NCBI RefSeq assembly: GCF_021654135.1
Contig: NZ_JAKGSD010000021.1
Coordinates: 62,001 to 126,000 of the forward strand
DNA length: 64,000 nucleotides
From: Amycolatopsis tucumanensis
GTDB taxonomy: Bacteria; Actinomycetota; Actinomycetes; Mycobacteriales; Pseudonocardiaceae
Direction: 5' to 3'
The notes beneath the pieces were generated by a model. The model made no database searches. It was not told the origin of the DNA and saw nothing but the letters and a program-made list of their open reading frames with translations. Position 1 is the first letter of the stretch. The number at the start of each line of letters is the position of its first letter. The position numbers were made by a program, and so were the translations under genes. Below are positions 34,011 to 42,585 of the stretch, piece by piece.

Positions 34011-34624
34011 AGCTGTACCTGGTCCGGCACGGGCAGACCCCGGCCAACGTCGCGAAGAAGCTGGACACCGCGCTGCCCGGGCCGCCGCTCACCGAGCTGG
34101 GCCACGAGCAGGCGCGGCAGCTTGCCGAGAAGCTCTCGACCGAGCCGGTGGAGGCGGTCTACGCGTCGCACGCGATCCGCGCGCAGCAGACGGCGGCCCC
34201 GCTGGCCGAGGCGCTGGGCATGACGGTGGAGCGGGTCGAGGGCGTGCACGAGATCGTCGTCGGCGACCTGGAGGGCCGCCACGACCGGGAGGCGATCGAG
34301 CACTACCTGACCGTGGTCAGCCACTGGACCCGCGGCGAGCTGCACGTCTCGATGCCCGGCGGGGAGACCGGCGAGCAGGCCAGGGCGCGGTTCACCGGCG
34401 CGATCGCCGGTCTCGCCGAGCGTCACGACCTCACCCGATCGGACGGTGTCGTGGTGCTGGTCTCGCACGGCGGGCTGATCCGCGTCGGCGCGGAGTGGCT
34501 GGCCCCGAATGTGCGGCTCGAGCTGGCCGATCAGGGCCTGATCCCGAACACCGGCATCGTCGAGCTGGAGATCGCCGCGGACGGTGGCTGGCAGTGCCTG
34601 AACTGGGTCGGTTTGCCCATGTAG
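34007..34624 (+). CDS. Histidine phosphatase family protein (phosphoglycerate-mutase-like)
   Basis: A 205-aa protein. The catalytic RHG motif is in LVRHGQTPAN (residues 5-14); the second arginine/histidine set appears in YASHAIRAQQTAAPLAEALG and VVVLVSHGGLIRVG. AGAGGGGAG lies just upstream of GTG 34007, which overlaps the pheA stop. Family members dephosphorylate small metabolites or proteins. Coupling to pheA suggests a linked metabolic role but does not identify the substrate. Confidence 0.9.
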   Translation: MKLYLVRHGQTPANVAKKLDTALPGPPLTELGHEQARQLAEKLSTEPVEAVYASHAIRAQQTAAPLAEALGMTVERVEGVHEIVVGDLEGRHDREAIEHYLTVVSHWTRGELHVSMPGGETGEQARARFTGAIAGLAERHDLTRSDGVVVLVSHGGLIRVGAEWLAPNVRLELADQGLIPNTGIVELEIAADGGWQCLNWVGLPM

Positions 34625-34777
34625 GCGACTTCCCGGGCGGTGACGCAGGGTGGTTTGTTGTAGTTTCACCGCATGTCGCGATGGGTCGTCGGAAAATCGC
34701 GTGACACCACGCAACCCGGCGTGTGGACCGCACGTCTCCCGGGTAGTGCTCCGATCGGCACAGGGAGGGGAAAGATC

Positions 34778-35416
34778 GTGGTTCGAGGACATTTCCCGCG
34801 CATCGGGCTCGGTGTGGCGACGGCGGCACTGGCGGCCGTCCTGGCCGGCTGCGGCACCGCGGGCACCGAGAACGCCCAGCCCCAGTCGGGGGCGCCGACG
34901 ACGCCAGGCTCCACCTCGAGCAGCCCGTCCACGTCCGAGTCGTCACCCGAACCGGACGCGGCGACCAGCACGAAGGCCGGCGAGACGCTGTGCAAGTCCA
35001 GCGACCTCAAGCTGACCCTCGGTCACGGTGACGCCGGCGCCGGCACGGTCTACCGGCCGCTGATCTTCACCAACGTGAGTGACCGTCCGTGTGTGATCCA
35101 GGGCTTCCCGGGCGTTTCGTACGTCGCCGGGGAGGACGGCCACCAGGTGGGCCCCGCGGCGGTCCGTCAGGGCGAGAAGGGCGGCGCGTTCACGCTGAAC
35201 AACGGCGACACCGCCTACGCCGAGATCGGGTTCGTCAACGTGCAGAACTACGACACCGTGACGTGCCAGCCGCAGCCGGTGCGCGGCCTGCGGGTCTACC
35301 CGCCGCAGGAGACGGCGTCGATGTTCGTCGAGCTGCCCACCACGGGCTGCGCGAGCGAGAAGATCCCCGGTGACCAGCTCACCGTCCGGACGATCCAGAA
35401 GGGCAGCGGCGAGTAG
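34778..35416 (+). CDS. DUF4232 lipoprotein
   Basis: A 212-aa exported protein. The signal peptide ends in the lipobox LAGC (about residues 23-26), and a Ser/Thr/Pro-rich linker follows to about residue 65. The DUF4232 beta domain comes next (YRPLIFTNVSDRPCVIQGFP, AFTLNNGDTAYAEIGF), with cysteines that probably form disulphides. GTG 34778 is preferred (AGGGGAAAG upstream) over the longer ORF start at 34673, whose extra residues would precede the signal peptide. Surface location expected; function unknown. Confidence 0.82.
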   Translation: MVRGHFPRIGLGVATAALAAVLAGCGTAGTENAQPQSGAPTTPGSTSSSPSTSESSPEPDAATSTKAGETLCKSSDLKLTLGHGDAGAGTVYRPLIFTNVSDRPCVIQGFPGVSYVAGEDGHQVGPAAVRQGEKGGAFTLNNGDTAYAEIGFVNVQNYDTVTCQPQPVRGLRVYPPQETASMFVELPTTGCASEKIPGDQLTVRTIQKGSGE

Positions 35417-35821
35417 CTAGACGGTGCCGCAGATCTCACGGGCCTGGGCGAGGTGCCGCCGGCCGTTGGGGTCGGCGAAGTTGAGGCTCAGCGCCATCCG
35501 CCGCACGCCGTCGATGTGGTCGGCGAGGTCGTCGTAGGTCGAGCTGACCTCGGCGGCCGCCGAGGCCAGCGCGTCCGCCGCCATGATGTGCTGCAGCACG
35601 CCCGGTTCGAGCGTGCCCCGGCCGACGCGGCCCTCCGGCAGCGGCTCGGCCCTGGCCAGCGCGGCGCACGCGGCCTTCGCGTCCGCGGTCGGGCCGCTCA
35701 CCGCGGTGGTCGACGCCCACAGCACGCCGATCATCCCGGCGCCGACCGCGAACCCGGCGACACCCGCCAGCACCAGCCGGCGCCGCGCCGCGACCGGCTC
35801 ATCGGAGTCGCTGATCCGCAT
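35417..35821 (-). CDS. Hypothetical single-TM exported protein
   Basis: A 134-aa protein: a basic N-terminus, one TM or signal helix (LVLAGVAGFAVGAGMIGVLWAS), then a helical extracytoplasmic domain with two cysteines (ADAKAACAALARAEPLPEGR, HLAQAREICGTV). ATG 35821 lacks a strong Shine-Dalgarno. Its stop abuts the DUF4232 stop end-to-end without overlap. I do not recognise the family. Confidence 0.6.
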   Translation of the reverse strand: MRISDSDEPVAARRRLVLAGVAGFAVGAGMIGVLWASTTAVSGPTADAKAACAALARAEPLPEGRVGRGTLEPGVLQHIMAADALASAAAEVSSTYDDLADHIDGVRRMALSLNFADPNGRRHLAQAREICGTV

Positions 35822-35917
35822 AGGACATTCCAGCACCGACCGGACGCCCGCACCAGACGCTGATCGGCCCCCATCCGGGGGTGGCACGCGCGGGCCCCGG
35901 CGACGACCATCGGCTCC

Positions 35918-37480
35918 ATGACATCGACGTCCCCCTACGACCGGCCGGACGCCTGCGTCGCCCGGCTGCTTTGCGACGACCACCCGGACGGCGACGTGGC
36001 CTTCACCGTCATCGAACCGGACCTGACCAGCCGCGACCTCACCTTCGGCGAGCTGCGGGACGCCTCCGCGCGCTTCGCCACCGCGCTGGCGGAACTGGGG
36101 GTCGGGCGCGGTGACCGGGTCGCGACGCTGATGGCCAAGTCGGCCGAGTTCGTCGTCGCCGTGCTGGGGATCTGGCGGCTCGGCGCGGTGCAGGTGCCGC
36201 TGTTCACGGCCTTCGCGCCGCCCGCGATCGAGACCCGGGTCGGCGGCGTCCAAGTGGTCATCGCCGACCCGTCGCAGCGCGCCAAGCTCGACGAGGTCCC
36301 CGGCGAGCGGCGGGTGATCGTCACCGGCGAGGCGAGCGGGGACGACCTCGCGTTCGCCGACCTGCTGCACGCGGAACCCCAGCCGGAGCCGGTCGCCGTC
36401 GGCGGCGACGGGACGATCGTGGAGCTGTTCACGTCCGGCACGACAGGTGCGCCGAAGGGCGTGCCGATCCCGGCGCGGGCGATCGCCGCGTTCCGGATGT
36501 ACCAGGAGTTCGGCCTGGACCACCGGCCGGACGACGTGTTCTGGAACGCCGCCGACCCGGGCTGGGCCTACGGCCTGTACTACGCCGTGATCGGCCCGCT
36601 CGCGCTCGGGCAGCGCAGCCTGCTGCTGCACGCCGGGTTCTCCCCGGAGCTGACCTACTCGGTGCTGGAGCGGTTCGGCGTCACCAACTTCACCGCGGGC
36701 CCGACGGTCTACCGCGCGCTGCGCAACGCCGACGTCCCGGTGCCGGACGGGTTGCGGCTGCGGCACTGCTCGTCGGCGGGCGAGCCGCTGAACCCGGACG
36801 TCATCGAGTGGGCGGAGAAGGCGTTCGGCGTGCCGATCCTGGACCACTACGGCCAGACCGAGCTGGGCATGGTGATCGCGAACGGCTGGCACCCGGACAT
36901 CCGCGGCGAGCTGCGGCCGGGCTCGATGGGACGCGCGCTGCCCGGATGGCGGGCCGAGGTGCTGCGCCCCGACGCCGACGAGGTCGCGCCGCCGGGCGAG
37001 CAGGGCCGGGTGGCCGTCGACCTGGAGCACAGCCCGCTGATGTGGTTCACCGGGTACCGCGACGCGCCGGATCGCACCGCGGAGCGGTTCTCCGCCGACG
37101 GCCGCTGGTACCTGACCGGGGATGTGGCCACGAAGTCCGCGGACGGCTACTTCACGTTCGCCTCGCGGGACGACGACGTCATCCTGATGGCCGGGTATCG
37201 CATCGGCCCGTTCGAGGTGGAAAGCGTGCTGCTGCAGCACGACGCCGTCGCGGAGGCGGCCGTCGTCGGCCTGCCGGACGAGCTGCGCGGCGAGGTGGTG
37301 GCCGCGTTCGTCGTGCTCCGCCAGGGCGCCGAACCGGGCGAGGAGCTGGTGGCGGAGCTGCAGCAGCTGGTGAAGACGAAGTACGCGGCGCACGCCTACC
37401 CGCGCCAGGTGCACTTCGTGCCCGAGCTGCCGAAGACCCCGAGCGGCAAGCTGCAGCGGTTCCTGCTCAGGAAGAGCTGA
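35918..37480 (+). CDS. Acyl-CoA synthetase (AMP-dependent)
   Basis: A 520-aa ANL-superfamily adenylating enzyme. It has the P-loop motif LFTSGTTGAPKGV (about residue 170), YGQTELG (about 312), the A8 region GDVATKSADGYFTFASRDDD and the C-terminal catalytic lysine in PKTPSGKLQRF. The closest resemblance by eye is to the acetyl/medium-chain acyl-CoA synthetase branch. It activates a carboxylate to its CoA thioester using ATP; chain length is not predictable. The 3' end overlaps the convergent MFS gene by 14 bp. Confidence 0.92.
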   Translation: MTSTSPYDRPDACVARLLCDDHPDGDVAFTVIEPDLTSRDLTFGELRDASARFATALAELGVGRGDRVATLMAKSAEFVVAVLGIWRLGAVQVPLFTAFAPPAIETRVGGVQVVIADPSQRAKLDEVPGERRVIVTGEASGDDLAFADLLHAEPQPEPVAVGGDGTIVELFTSGTTGAPKGVPIPARAIAAFRMYQEFGLDHRPDDVFWNAADPGWAYGLYYAVIGPLALGQRSLLLHAGFSPELTYSVLERFGVTNFTAGPTVYRALRNADVPVPDGLRLRHCSSAGEPLNPDVIEWAEKAFGVPILDHYGQTELGMVIANGWHPDIRGELRPGSMGRALPGWRAEVLRPDADEVAPPGEQGRVAVDLEHSPLMWFTGYRDAPDRTAERFSADGRWYLTGDVATKSADGYFTFASRDDDVILMAGYRIGPFEVESVLLQHDAVAEAAVVGLPDELRGEVVAAFVVLRQGAEPGEELVAELQQLVKTKYAAHAYPRQVHFVPELPKTPSGKLQRFLLRKS

Positions 37481-38678
37481 CCGGCTCGCGATCCATCGAG
37501 AACCGCCACAGCAGCAGCACGGCGAGCGCGGCCAGCGCGATCTGGGCGCCCCCGGACACCGCGAAGGTGGCGCTCGCGCTGCCGAGCACCTGCGTCAGCG
37601 CGCCGCCGGCCAGCGCGCCGAGCGGGATCGCGCCCCACACGACCGTCCGCCACACCCCGAGCACGCGGCCGAGCAGCTCGCTCGGCACCAGGGTGTGGCG
37701 GGCGGTCGCCAGCACCACGTTCACCGCCACGACGGCCGCCGCGAACAGCCCGAACAGGGCGGCGGAGGCGATCGGCTGGTGCACCAGGCCCATCGCGCCG
37801 AACCCGACGCCACCGGCGAAGATCCCGGCCACCAGCACCGGCCGCCGCCCCGCGCGCCGCACCAGCCGCGGCGCGACCGCGGCGCCGGCCAGCCCGCCGA
37901 TGCCGCCGACGAACGTGAACAGCCCGAACGCGGCCTCGCTCAGCCCGAGGTCCTCCAGCGCGTACAGCACCAGCTGGGCCTGTGCCATCTCGCTGGCGAA
38001 GCTGATCAGCCCGGCGATGACCACCAGACGGCACAGCAGCGGGTGGTGGACCAGCCACTTCAGCCCGTCGACCAGGTCGGTGCGCAACCGGGTCGGCTCG
38101 GCCCGGGTCTTCGGCCGGAAACTGCCCGCCAGCCCGACGAGCAACGCGGCCGCGATCGCGAACCCGGCCGAGTTCAGCAGGAACGGGAACGCGGCGAACA
38201 CCGCGAACGTGAGACTGCCGATCGGCCCGCCGAGGAAGGTCTGGCCGAGGATCTCGGCGCCCTGGAACTTGCTGTTCGCGCTCTCCAGCTGATCCGGCCT
38301 GGCCAGCGCCGGGATCATCGCGTTGCCCGCGCTCTCCGCCACCGTCTCGGCAGCACCCAGCAGCAGCGCGGCGACGTAGACGAGCCAGATCGACAACGTG
38401 CCGGTGTACACGAGCAGCGCGGTCAGCCCGACGACCACCGCCCGCGTCGCGTTCGCCAGCAGGACGGCCCGCTTGCGGTCCACCCGGTCCGCGAGGGTCC
38501 CGGCGAACACGCCGAGCAGCAGCCACGGCAGGAACTGGGTGGCGGACAGCGCGCCGATCTGCACCGGGTCACGCGTCAGGGTCGCGGCCAGCAGCGGAAA
38601 GGCGACCTTGCCGATCCCGTCGGCGAGGTTGCCCACCGCATTGGCCGCCAGCAGCCAGCTCAGCCGCCGGTCCGGCAT
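37467..38678 (-). CDS. MFS transporter (MFS_3/TMS-type)
   Basis: A 403-aa 12-TM carrier. N-terminal WLLAANAVGNLADGIGKVAF and motif A-like GTLADRVDRKRAVLLAN are typical of the enterobactin-exporter-like (MFS_3) branch. A central loop (FRPKTRAEPTRLRTDLVDGL) separates the halves. AAGGA lies 5 nt before ATG 38678; an earlier in-frame ATG around 38738 has weaker support. Substrate unknown. It converges on the acyl-CoA synthetase gene. Confidence 0.85.
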   Translation of the reverse strand: MPDRRLSWLLAANAVGNLADGIGKVAFPLLAATLTRDPVQIGALSATQFLPWLLLGVFAGTLADRVDRKRAVLLANATRAVVVGLTALLVYTGTLSIWLVYVAALLLGAAETVAESAGNAMIPALARPDQLESANSKFQGAEILGQTFLGGPIGSLTFAVFAAFPFLLNSAGFAIAAALLVGLAGSFRPKTRAEPTRLRTDLVDGLKWLVHHPLLCRLVVIAGLISFASEMAQAQLVLYALEDLGLSEAAFGLFTFVGGIGGLAGAAVAPRLVRRAGRRPVLVAGIFAGGVGFGAMGLVHQPIASAALFGLFAAAVVAVNVVLATARHTLVPSELLGRVLGVWRTVVWGAIPLGALAGGALTQVLGSASATFAVSGGAQIALAALAVLLLWRFSMDREPVSSS

Positions 38679-38928
38679 ACGTCCTTCATGATCACCCTCG
38701 GTGGCGTCCCGATTCCCCAGTGCTTCCGATGCTGCCATGACGAGCGTCGGAAAGGCGAGTTGATGAACCCGAATCGGGGGTTGGCGAAAGACAAAAGATG
38801 CCTCGCCGGCGGGCAAGCTCTGGGGAGGAAGGGGCCGGGTCGCCGGGGTGGTTGGGTTGGTGGCAGCCAGGCGACGGGGAGAACGCGAGCGAGGCCCACC
38901 CTTGGTGGTCGCCTCTAGTGCGTGGCCG
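38679..38928. other. Gene-free stretch with stem-loops
   Basis: No convincing gene. AGGCGAC (38870-38876) and GTCGCCT (38907-38913) can pair around an inner CCACC-CTT-GGTGG hairpin, giving a branched structure downstream of the zincin gene on the minus strand. It most likely serves as that operon's terminator. The MFS promoter should also lie here. The proline-rich leftward frame 38899-38660 is an artefact of GC content. Confidence 0.45.
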
Positions 38929-39279
38929 CTAGCCCCAGCCGAGTTCGTGCAGGCGGCTGTCGTCGATGCCGAAGTGGTGTGCGATTTCGTGCACCACCGT
39001 GATCAGCACCTCTTCCACCACCTGCTCCTCCGAATCGCACATGGCGAGGATCGGGGTGCGGTAGATCGAGATCCGGTCGGGCAGCACGCCGCCGTAGTCG
39101 CTCGTTCGTTCGGTCAGCGCGACGCCGTGGTAGAGGCCGAGGATGTCCGGCGCCTCGTCGTTATGGTCCTCCACCAGCACGACCACGTTGTCCATCGCGC
39201 CGGCCAGTTCCTCCGGCACCTCGTCCAGCGCGTCGGCCACCAGTTCTTCGAACCGGGCCTTCGACATCTCCACGGGCAC
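38929..39279 (-). CDS. Zincin-like metallopeptidase family protein
   Basis: A 116-aa minimal zincin. The HExxH motif reads VVHEIAHHFGIDD (H at about residue 98), within the 'possibly metallopeptidase' family of small actinobacterial and proteobacterial proteins. The block MDNVVVLVEDHNDE is also family-typical. GTG 39279 follows the septum-formation gene by 6 bp; ATG 39267 is a possible shorter start. It is second in a two-gene operon. Confidence 0.88.
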   Translation of the reverse strand: MPVEMSKARFEELVADALDEVPEELAGAMDNVVVLVEDHNDEAPDILGLYHGVALTERTSDYGGVLPDRISIYRTPILAMCDSEEQVVEEVLITVVHEIAHHFGIDDSRLHELGWG

Positions 39280-39285
39280 GGGCCA

Positions 39286-40218
39286 CTACCTGCCGGGGCT
39301 CGTGGGCGGAGCCGGCGTCCCGGCCTTGCGGATGCTGCCCGTCACCGGCGCGAGGCCGCTGTTGTCCGCCAGCTTCGCGCCGACCTTGCAGTTCACCAGC
39401 GTCGAACCGGCGTCCCAGCTCTCCTGCTCCCGGATGTCCCACGTCAGGATCAGCTTCTGCGCCGCCAGGTCGACCTCGCCCGCGTAGTCCTGGACCGCCC
39501 GGTTGCACTCGGTGTCCAGCCAGATCTTCTGGTCGTTCTGCGACGGGTAGCCGTCCGGGAACTTCGTCTTCAGGTCCAGCGTGGCGACGATCTCGTAGGA
39601 GTGCGGCTGCGCACAGTCGATCGGGTTGCCGACCGTCTTGTCGACCAGCGCCAGGCACGTGCCCGGCTCCCACACCGCCGACTGCGACTGGCCCGCCGCG
39701 TTGCCGATGATCGGCTCCAGCTTGCCGCCGGGCGCGGCCCACTGCAGCACGCACCGCATCTCGCGGTCGCCGTCGGCCCACTCGTCGTTTCCGGGGCGCA
39801 GCGCGCTCACCGTGAACCGGCCGAACGGGTCGAGCTGCTCGTTCAGGTACGTCTCCACACCGGCCGTGCAGCGTTCCAGCGCGATGTCCCGCCACTGGTC
39901 GACCGTCGGCGCGGGCGCGTTCGGCGGGTACTTGTCGCCGATGTTGACCACGCCGGTGACCTCGTACAGGTGCGGCTGGGCGCACGGCACGATGTGGATG
40001 TCCGACACGTCCGGCATGGTCCACGTGACGCAACTGCCGGGCGGCGCGGTGAACGCGGCCTTCGCCTCGGGGGACTCCTCGACCTCGCCGCCGCCGCTGA
40101 CGGCGCCTCCCCACGAGAACGCGACGCTCAGCGACAACGCCAGGATGGCGCCCAAAAACACACCCGCCATCACCAGGCGGGTACGCAGCGTGGTCTTCTC
40201 CACTCCATCTCCGAGCAT
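39286..40218 (-). CDS. Septum formation family protein
   Basis: A 310-aa membrane-anchored exported protein. The N-terminal TM helix is LVMAGVFLGAILALSLSVAF. The extracytoplasmic region holds two related Cys-containing units, the first around GSCVTWTMPDVSDIHIVPCA and CAQPHLYEVTG, the second around GTCLALVDK and DCAQPHSYEIVATL. Duplicated 'C..PH.YE' modules define the Septum_form family of actinobacteria, whose precise role is unclear. GTG 40203 with GGAG just upstream is an alternative start. Operon with the downstream zincin; divergent from the YgiB-position gene. Confidence 0.85.
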   Translation of the reverse strand: MLGDGVEKTTLRTRLVMAGVFLGAILALSLSVAFSWGGAVSGGGEVEESPEAKAAFTAPPGSCVTWTMPDVSDIHIVPCAQPHLYEVTGVVNIGDKYPPNAPAPTVDQWRDIALERCTAGVETYLNEQLDPFGRFTVSALRPGNDEWADGDREMRCVLQWAAPGGKLEPIIGNAAGQSQSAVWEPGTCLALVDKTVGNPIDCAQPHSYEIVATLDLKTKFPDGYPSQNDQKIWLDTECNRAVQDYAGEVDLAAQKLILTWDIREQESWDAGSTLVNCKVGAKLADNSGLAPVTGSIRKAGTPAPPTSPGR

Positions 40219-40280
40219 CGCGTCCCATAATGCCTGCGTCAGCGGGACGGGACACCCCTCGGGTGGTTAGGGTGAGCGCG

Positions 40281-40898
40281 ATGACAGACGACGGTGCGCC
40301 GGGCGGCCAGCAGCCCCCGGAAGAACAGCCCCCGCGTGGCTCGATGCGGTTCCAGGACCCGTCGACGGCCAAACGACGGGAGCCCACGCTGGCCGAGCAG
40401 CGTGCTCGGCGGCAGGCGCTGGAGGACCAGGCCCGCCAGGAGGCCGCCGAGGAGCAAGCACGCGCCCAGGCGGAGCAGAAAGCCGCCACCCGGCGGAAGG
40501 TGCTGATCGGCAGCGGCGTGACCGTCGGCCTGGTCGCCGTCGTGGCGAGCTGGTACATCGCGGCCACCGGTGACGAGGTCAGCGCGGTCTGCACGGACAG
40601 CACCGGCACGGTGCGGCCCGACGAGTTCTGCGACGACAACTACGCCACCAGCCACGGCGGGTACTACAACTCGGCCTCGGGCTTCTGGTTCATCCCGATC
40701 GGCGGCGGCCGCTACGAGCAGTACCGCTACAACTACGGCGGCACCGGCACGGTCGGTCAGCCGGTGCGCGGCGGCACCTACACCGCGCCGTCCGGCAACA
40801 CCACGGTCAAGACCCAGTCCGGCAAGACGGTGCAGCGCGGCGGCTTCGGCATCAGCGGCAAGTCCAGCGGCGGCGACGGGAAGAGCGGGGGATCCTAG
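40281..40898 (+). CDS. Single-TM protein in YgiB/DUF1190 position
   Basis: A 205-aa protein: a Pro/Glu-rich cytosolic N-terminus, a charged coiled-coil-like stretch (TLAEQRARRQALEDQARQEA onwards), one TM helix (VLIGSGVTVGLVAVVASWYI, about 78-97), then a Cys-containing, Gly/Tyr/Ser-rich exterior (DEFCDDNYATSHGGYYNSAS, FGISGKSSGGDGKSGGS). The location immediately before a glutathionylspermidine-synthase-like gene and a DUF350 gene matches E. coli ygiB-ygiC and yjfM-yjfC. Homology to DUF1190 is suggested by context and composition and not proven. ATG 40281 is chosen over the upstream in-frame start. Confidence 0.7.
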   Translation: MTDDGAPGGQQPPEEQPPRGSMRFQDPSTAKRREPTLAEQRARRQALEDQARQEAAEEQARAQAEQKAATRRKVLIGSGVTVGLVAVVASWYIAATGDEVSAVCTDSTGTVRPDEFCDDNYATSHGGYYNSASGFWFIPIGGGRYEQYRYNYGGTGTVGQPVRGGTYTAPSGNTTVKTQSGKTVQRGGFGISGKSSGGDGKSGGS

Positions 40899-40899
40899 G

Positions 40900-42066
40900 G
40901 TGCGGAGGGGGACCGCCCAGCCGCGGCGGGACTGGCAGCGCATCGTCGAAGAGCAGGGCCTCGTGTTCGGCACGCCCGCCCGCTACGGCTCCGGCCAGGA
41001 GCGGCCGTACTGGGACGAGTCGGTGCACTACGTCCTGGAGATGGACGAGGTGCTCAGCCTGGAAGCCGACGTCGAGCTGCTGCATTCGATGTGCCTGGAG
41101 GCCGTCGACAACGTCGTGCTGACCGAGCGCTACCGCGAGTTCGGCATCCCGGAGTGGGTGTGGCCGCACATCGCGGAGTCGTGGAAGCGCCGCGACCCGC
41201 ACGTCTACGGCCGCTTCGACCTGCGCTACGACGGCAACGGCCCGGCGAAGCTGCTGGAGTACAACGCCGACACGCCGACGTCGCTGCTGGAGGCGTCGGT
41301 GCTGCAGTGGCACTGGAAGACCGACGTCTTCCCGGACGACGACCAGTGGAACTCGGTGCACGAGCGGCTCGTCGAGCGCTGGCAGGAGATCCGCGGCCAG
41401 CTGCCCACCAACGAGCTGTACTTCACCTGGTCCAGCGCCGACCCGACGGGCGAGGACCACATCACCACCTCCTACCTGCAGGAGACCGCGGCCGAGGCCG
41501 GCCTGGACACGGTGGGCCTGGCCATCGAGGAGATCGGCTGGGACCCGGTGCTGAAGCGGTTCGTCGACCTCGAAGAGGCGCCGATGAACACCGTGGTCAA
41601 GCTGTACCCGTGGGAGTGGGTGGTCGAGGAGGAGTTCGGCCGCTTCGCCGCCGAATCACTGCCGCGCACCCTGTGGATCGAGCCGCTGTGGAAGATGCTG
41701 CTCTCGAACAAGACGCTGCTGGCGATCCTGTGGGAGAACTACCCGGGCCACCCGAACCTGCTGCCCGCGTTCGTCGACCAGCCGGGCATCCTCACCGAGT
41801 ACGTGCGCAAGCCGAAACTGGGCCGCGAGGGCGCGAACGTGCAGATCGTGGCGCCCGGCTACGAGACCGAGACCGGCGGCGTCTACGGCGCCGAGGGGTA
41901 CGTCTACCAGGCGTTCGACCCGCTGCCCGAGTTCGACGGGTTCCGCCCGGCGCTGGGCGCGTGGATCGTCGGCGACACGTCCGCGGGCCTCGGCATCCGG
42001 GAGACCGCGGGCCTGGTCACCGACGACGGCGCCGCGTTCGTCCCACACCGGATCCCGCAATCGTGA
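40900..42066 (+). CDS. Glutathionylspermidine synthase-like ATP-grasp protein
   Basis: A 388-aa protein of the GSP_synth family (E. coli YgiC/YjfC-like). Hallmark blocks are RFDLRYDGNGPAKLLEYNAD (about residues 106-125), TPTSLLEAS, NELYFTWSSADPTGEDHITT, KLYPWEWVVEEEFG, KPKLGREGANVQIV and the C-terminal LGAWIVGDTSAGLGIRE. YgiC-type proteins have an ATP-grasp ligase fold but do not make glutathionylspermidine in tests I know of, and this genus is expected to use mycothiol. The peptide or amine ligated is therefore open. GTG 40900 follows the previous stop by 1 bp with GGGGGA upstream. Confidence 0.88.
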   Translation: MRRGTAQPRRDWQRIVEEQGLVFGTPARYGSGQERPYWDESVHYVLEMDEVLSLEADVELLHSMCLEAVDNVVLTERYREFGIPEWVWPHIAESWKRRDPHVYGRFDLRYDGNGPAKLLEYNADTPTSLLEASVLQWHWKTDVFPDDDQWNSVHERLVERWQEIRGQLPTNELYFTWSSADPTGEDHITTSYLQETAAEAGLDTVGLAIEEIGWDPVLKRFVDLEEAPMNTVVKLYPWEWVVEEEFGRFAAESLPRTLWIEPLWKMLLSNKTLLAILWENYPGHPNLLPAFVDQPGILTEYVRKPKLGREGANVQIVAPGYETETGGVYGAEGYVYQAFDPLPEFDGFRPALGAWIVGDTSAGLGIRETAGLVTDDGAAFVPHRIPQS

Positions 42067-42109
42067 TAAACCACCCGCGATCACTCACACCACCAAACTG
42101 GGAGAATCC

Positions 42110-42562
42110 GTGACCCACACCCTCGCGCTGGCCGAGACGTTCGGTTCCGACCTCGTGCGCGGGATCGGTGCGATCCTGCTGTACGGCGTCATCGGGCTGC
42201 TGCTGATGCTGGTCGGGTTCTACGCGATCGACTGGACCACCCCCGGCAAGCTGTCCGACCTGGTGCGCCGCGGCCTGCCGAACGCGGTGATCGTCACGGC
42301 GTCCGGGATGCTGTCGATGGCGTTCATCGTGGTCGTCGCGATCTTCAACTCGGCCAGCGACCTCACCGAAGGCCTGATCACCTCGCTGGTCTACGGCCTG
42401 CTCGGGATCATCGTGCAGGTCCTGGCGGTGCGGCTGCTGGAGTGGTCGACCCGCATCGACGTCAAGGGGACCATGCAGAGCGAGGTGTTCGCGCCGGCCA
42501 GCATCGTGGTCGCGGCCGCGCACCTGGCGCTGGGTCTGGTCGTCGCGGTCTCGATCAGCTGA
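42110..42562 (+). CDS. DUF350 membrane protein
   Basis: A 150-aa protein with four TM helices (IGAILLYGVIGLLLMLVGFY; AVIVTASGMLSMAFIVVVAI; LITSLVYGLLGIIVQVLAVR; ASIVVAAAHLALGLVVAVSI), the DUF350/YjfL pattern. CTGGGAGAATCC precedes its GTG start. DUF350 genes repeatedly accompany GSP-synthase-like and DUF1190 genes, so these three probably form one membrane-associated system. Confidence 0.85.
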   Translation: MTHTLALAETFGSDLVRGIGAILLYGVIGLLLMLVGFYAIDWTTPGKLSDLVRRGLPNAVIVTASGMLSMAFIVVVAIFNSASDLTEGLITSLVYGLLGIIVQVLAVRLLEWSTRIDVKGTMQSEVFAPASIVVAAAHLALGLVVAVSIS

Positions 42563-42585
42563 CCGGTAGCCCCTAGGGTGGGTGT

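Noticed and set aside
38660..38899. A short leftward proline-rich reading frame between the MFS and zincin genes
   Set aside because: It lacks a plausible ribosome binding site and family resemblance, and it lies over a stem-loop region that fits a terminator and promoter.
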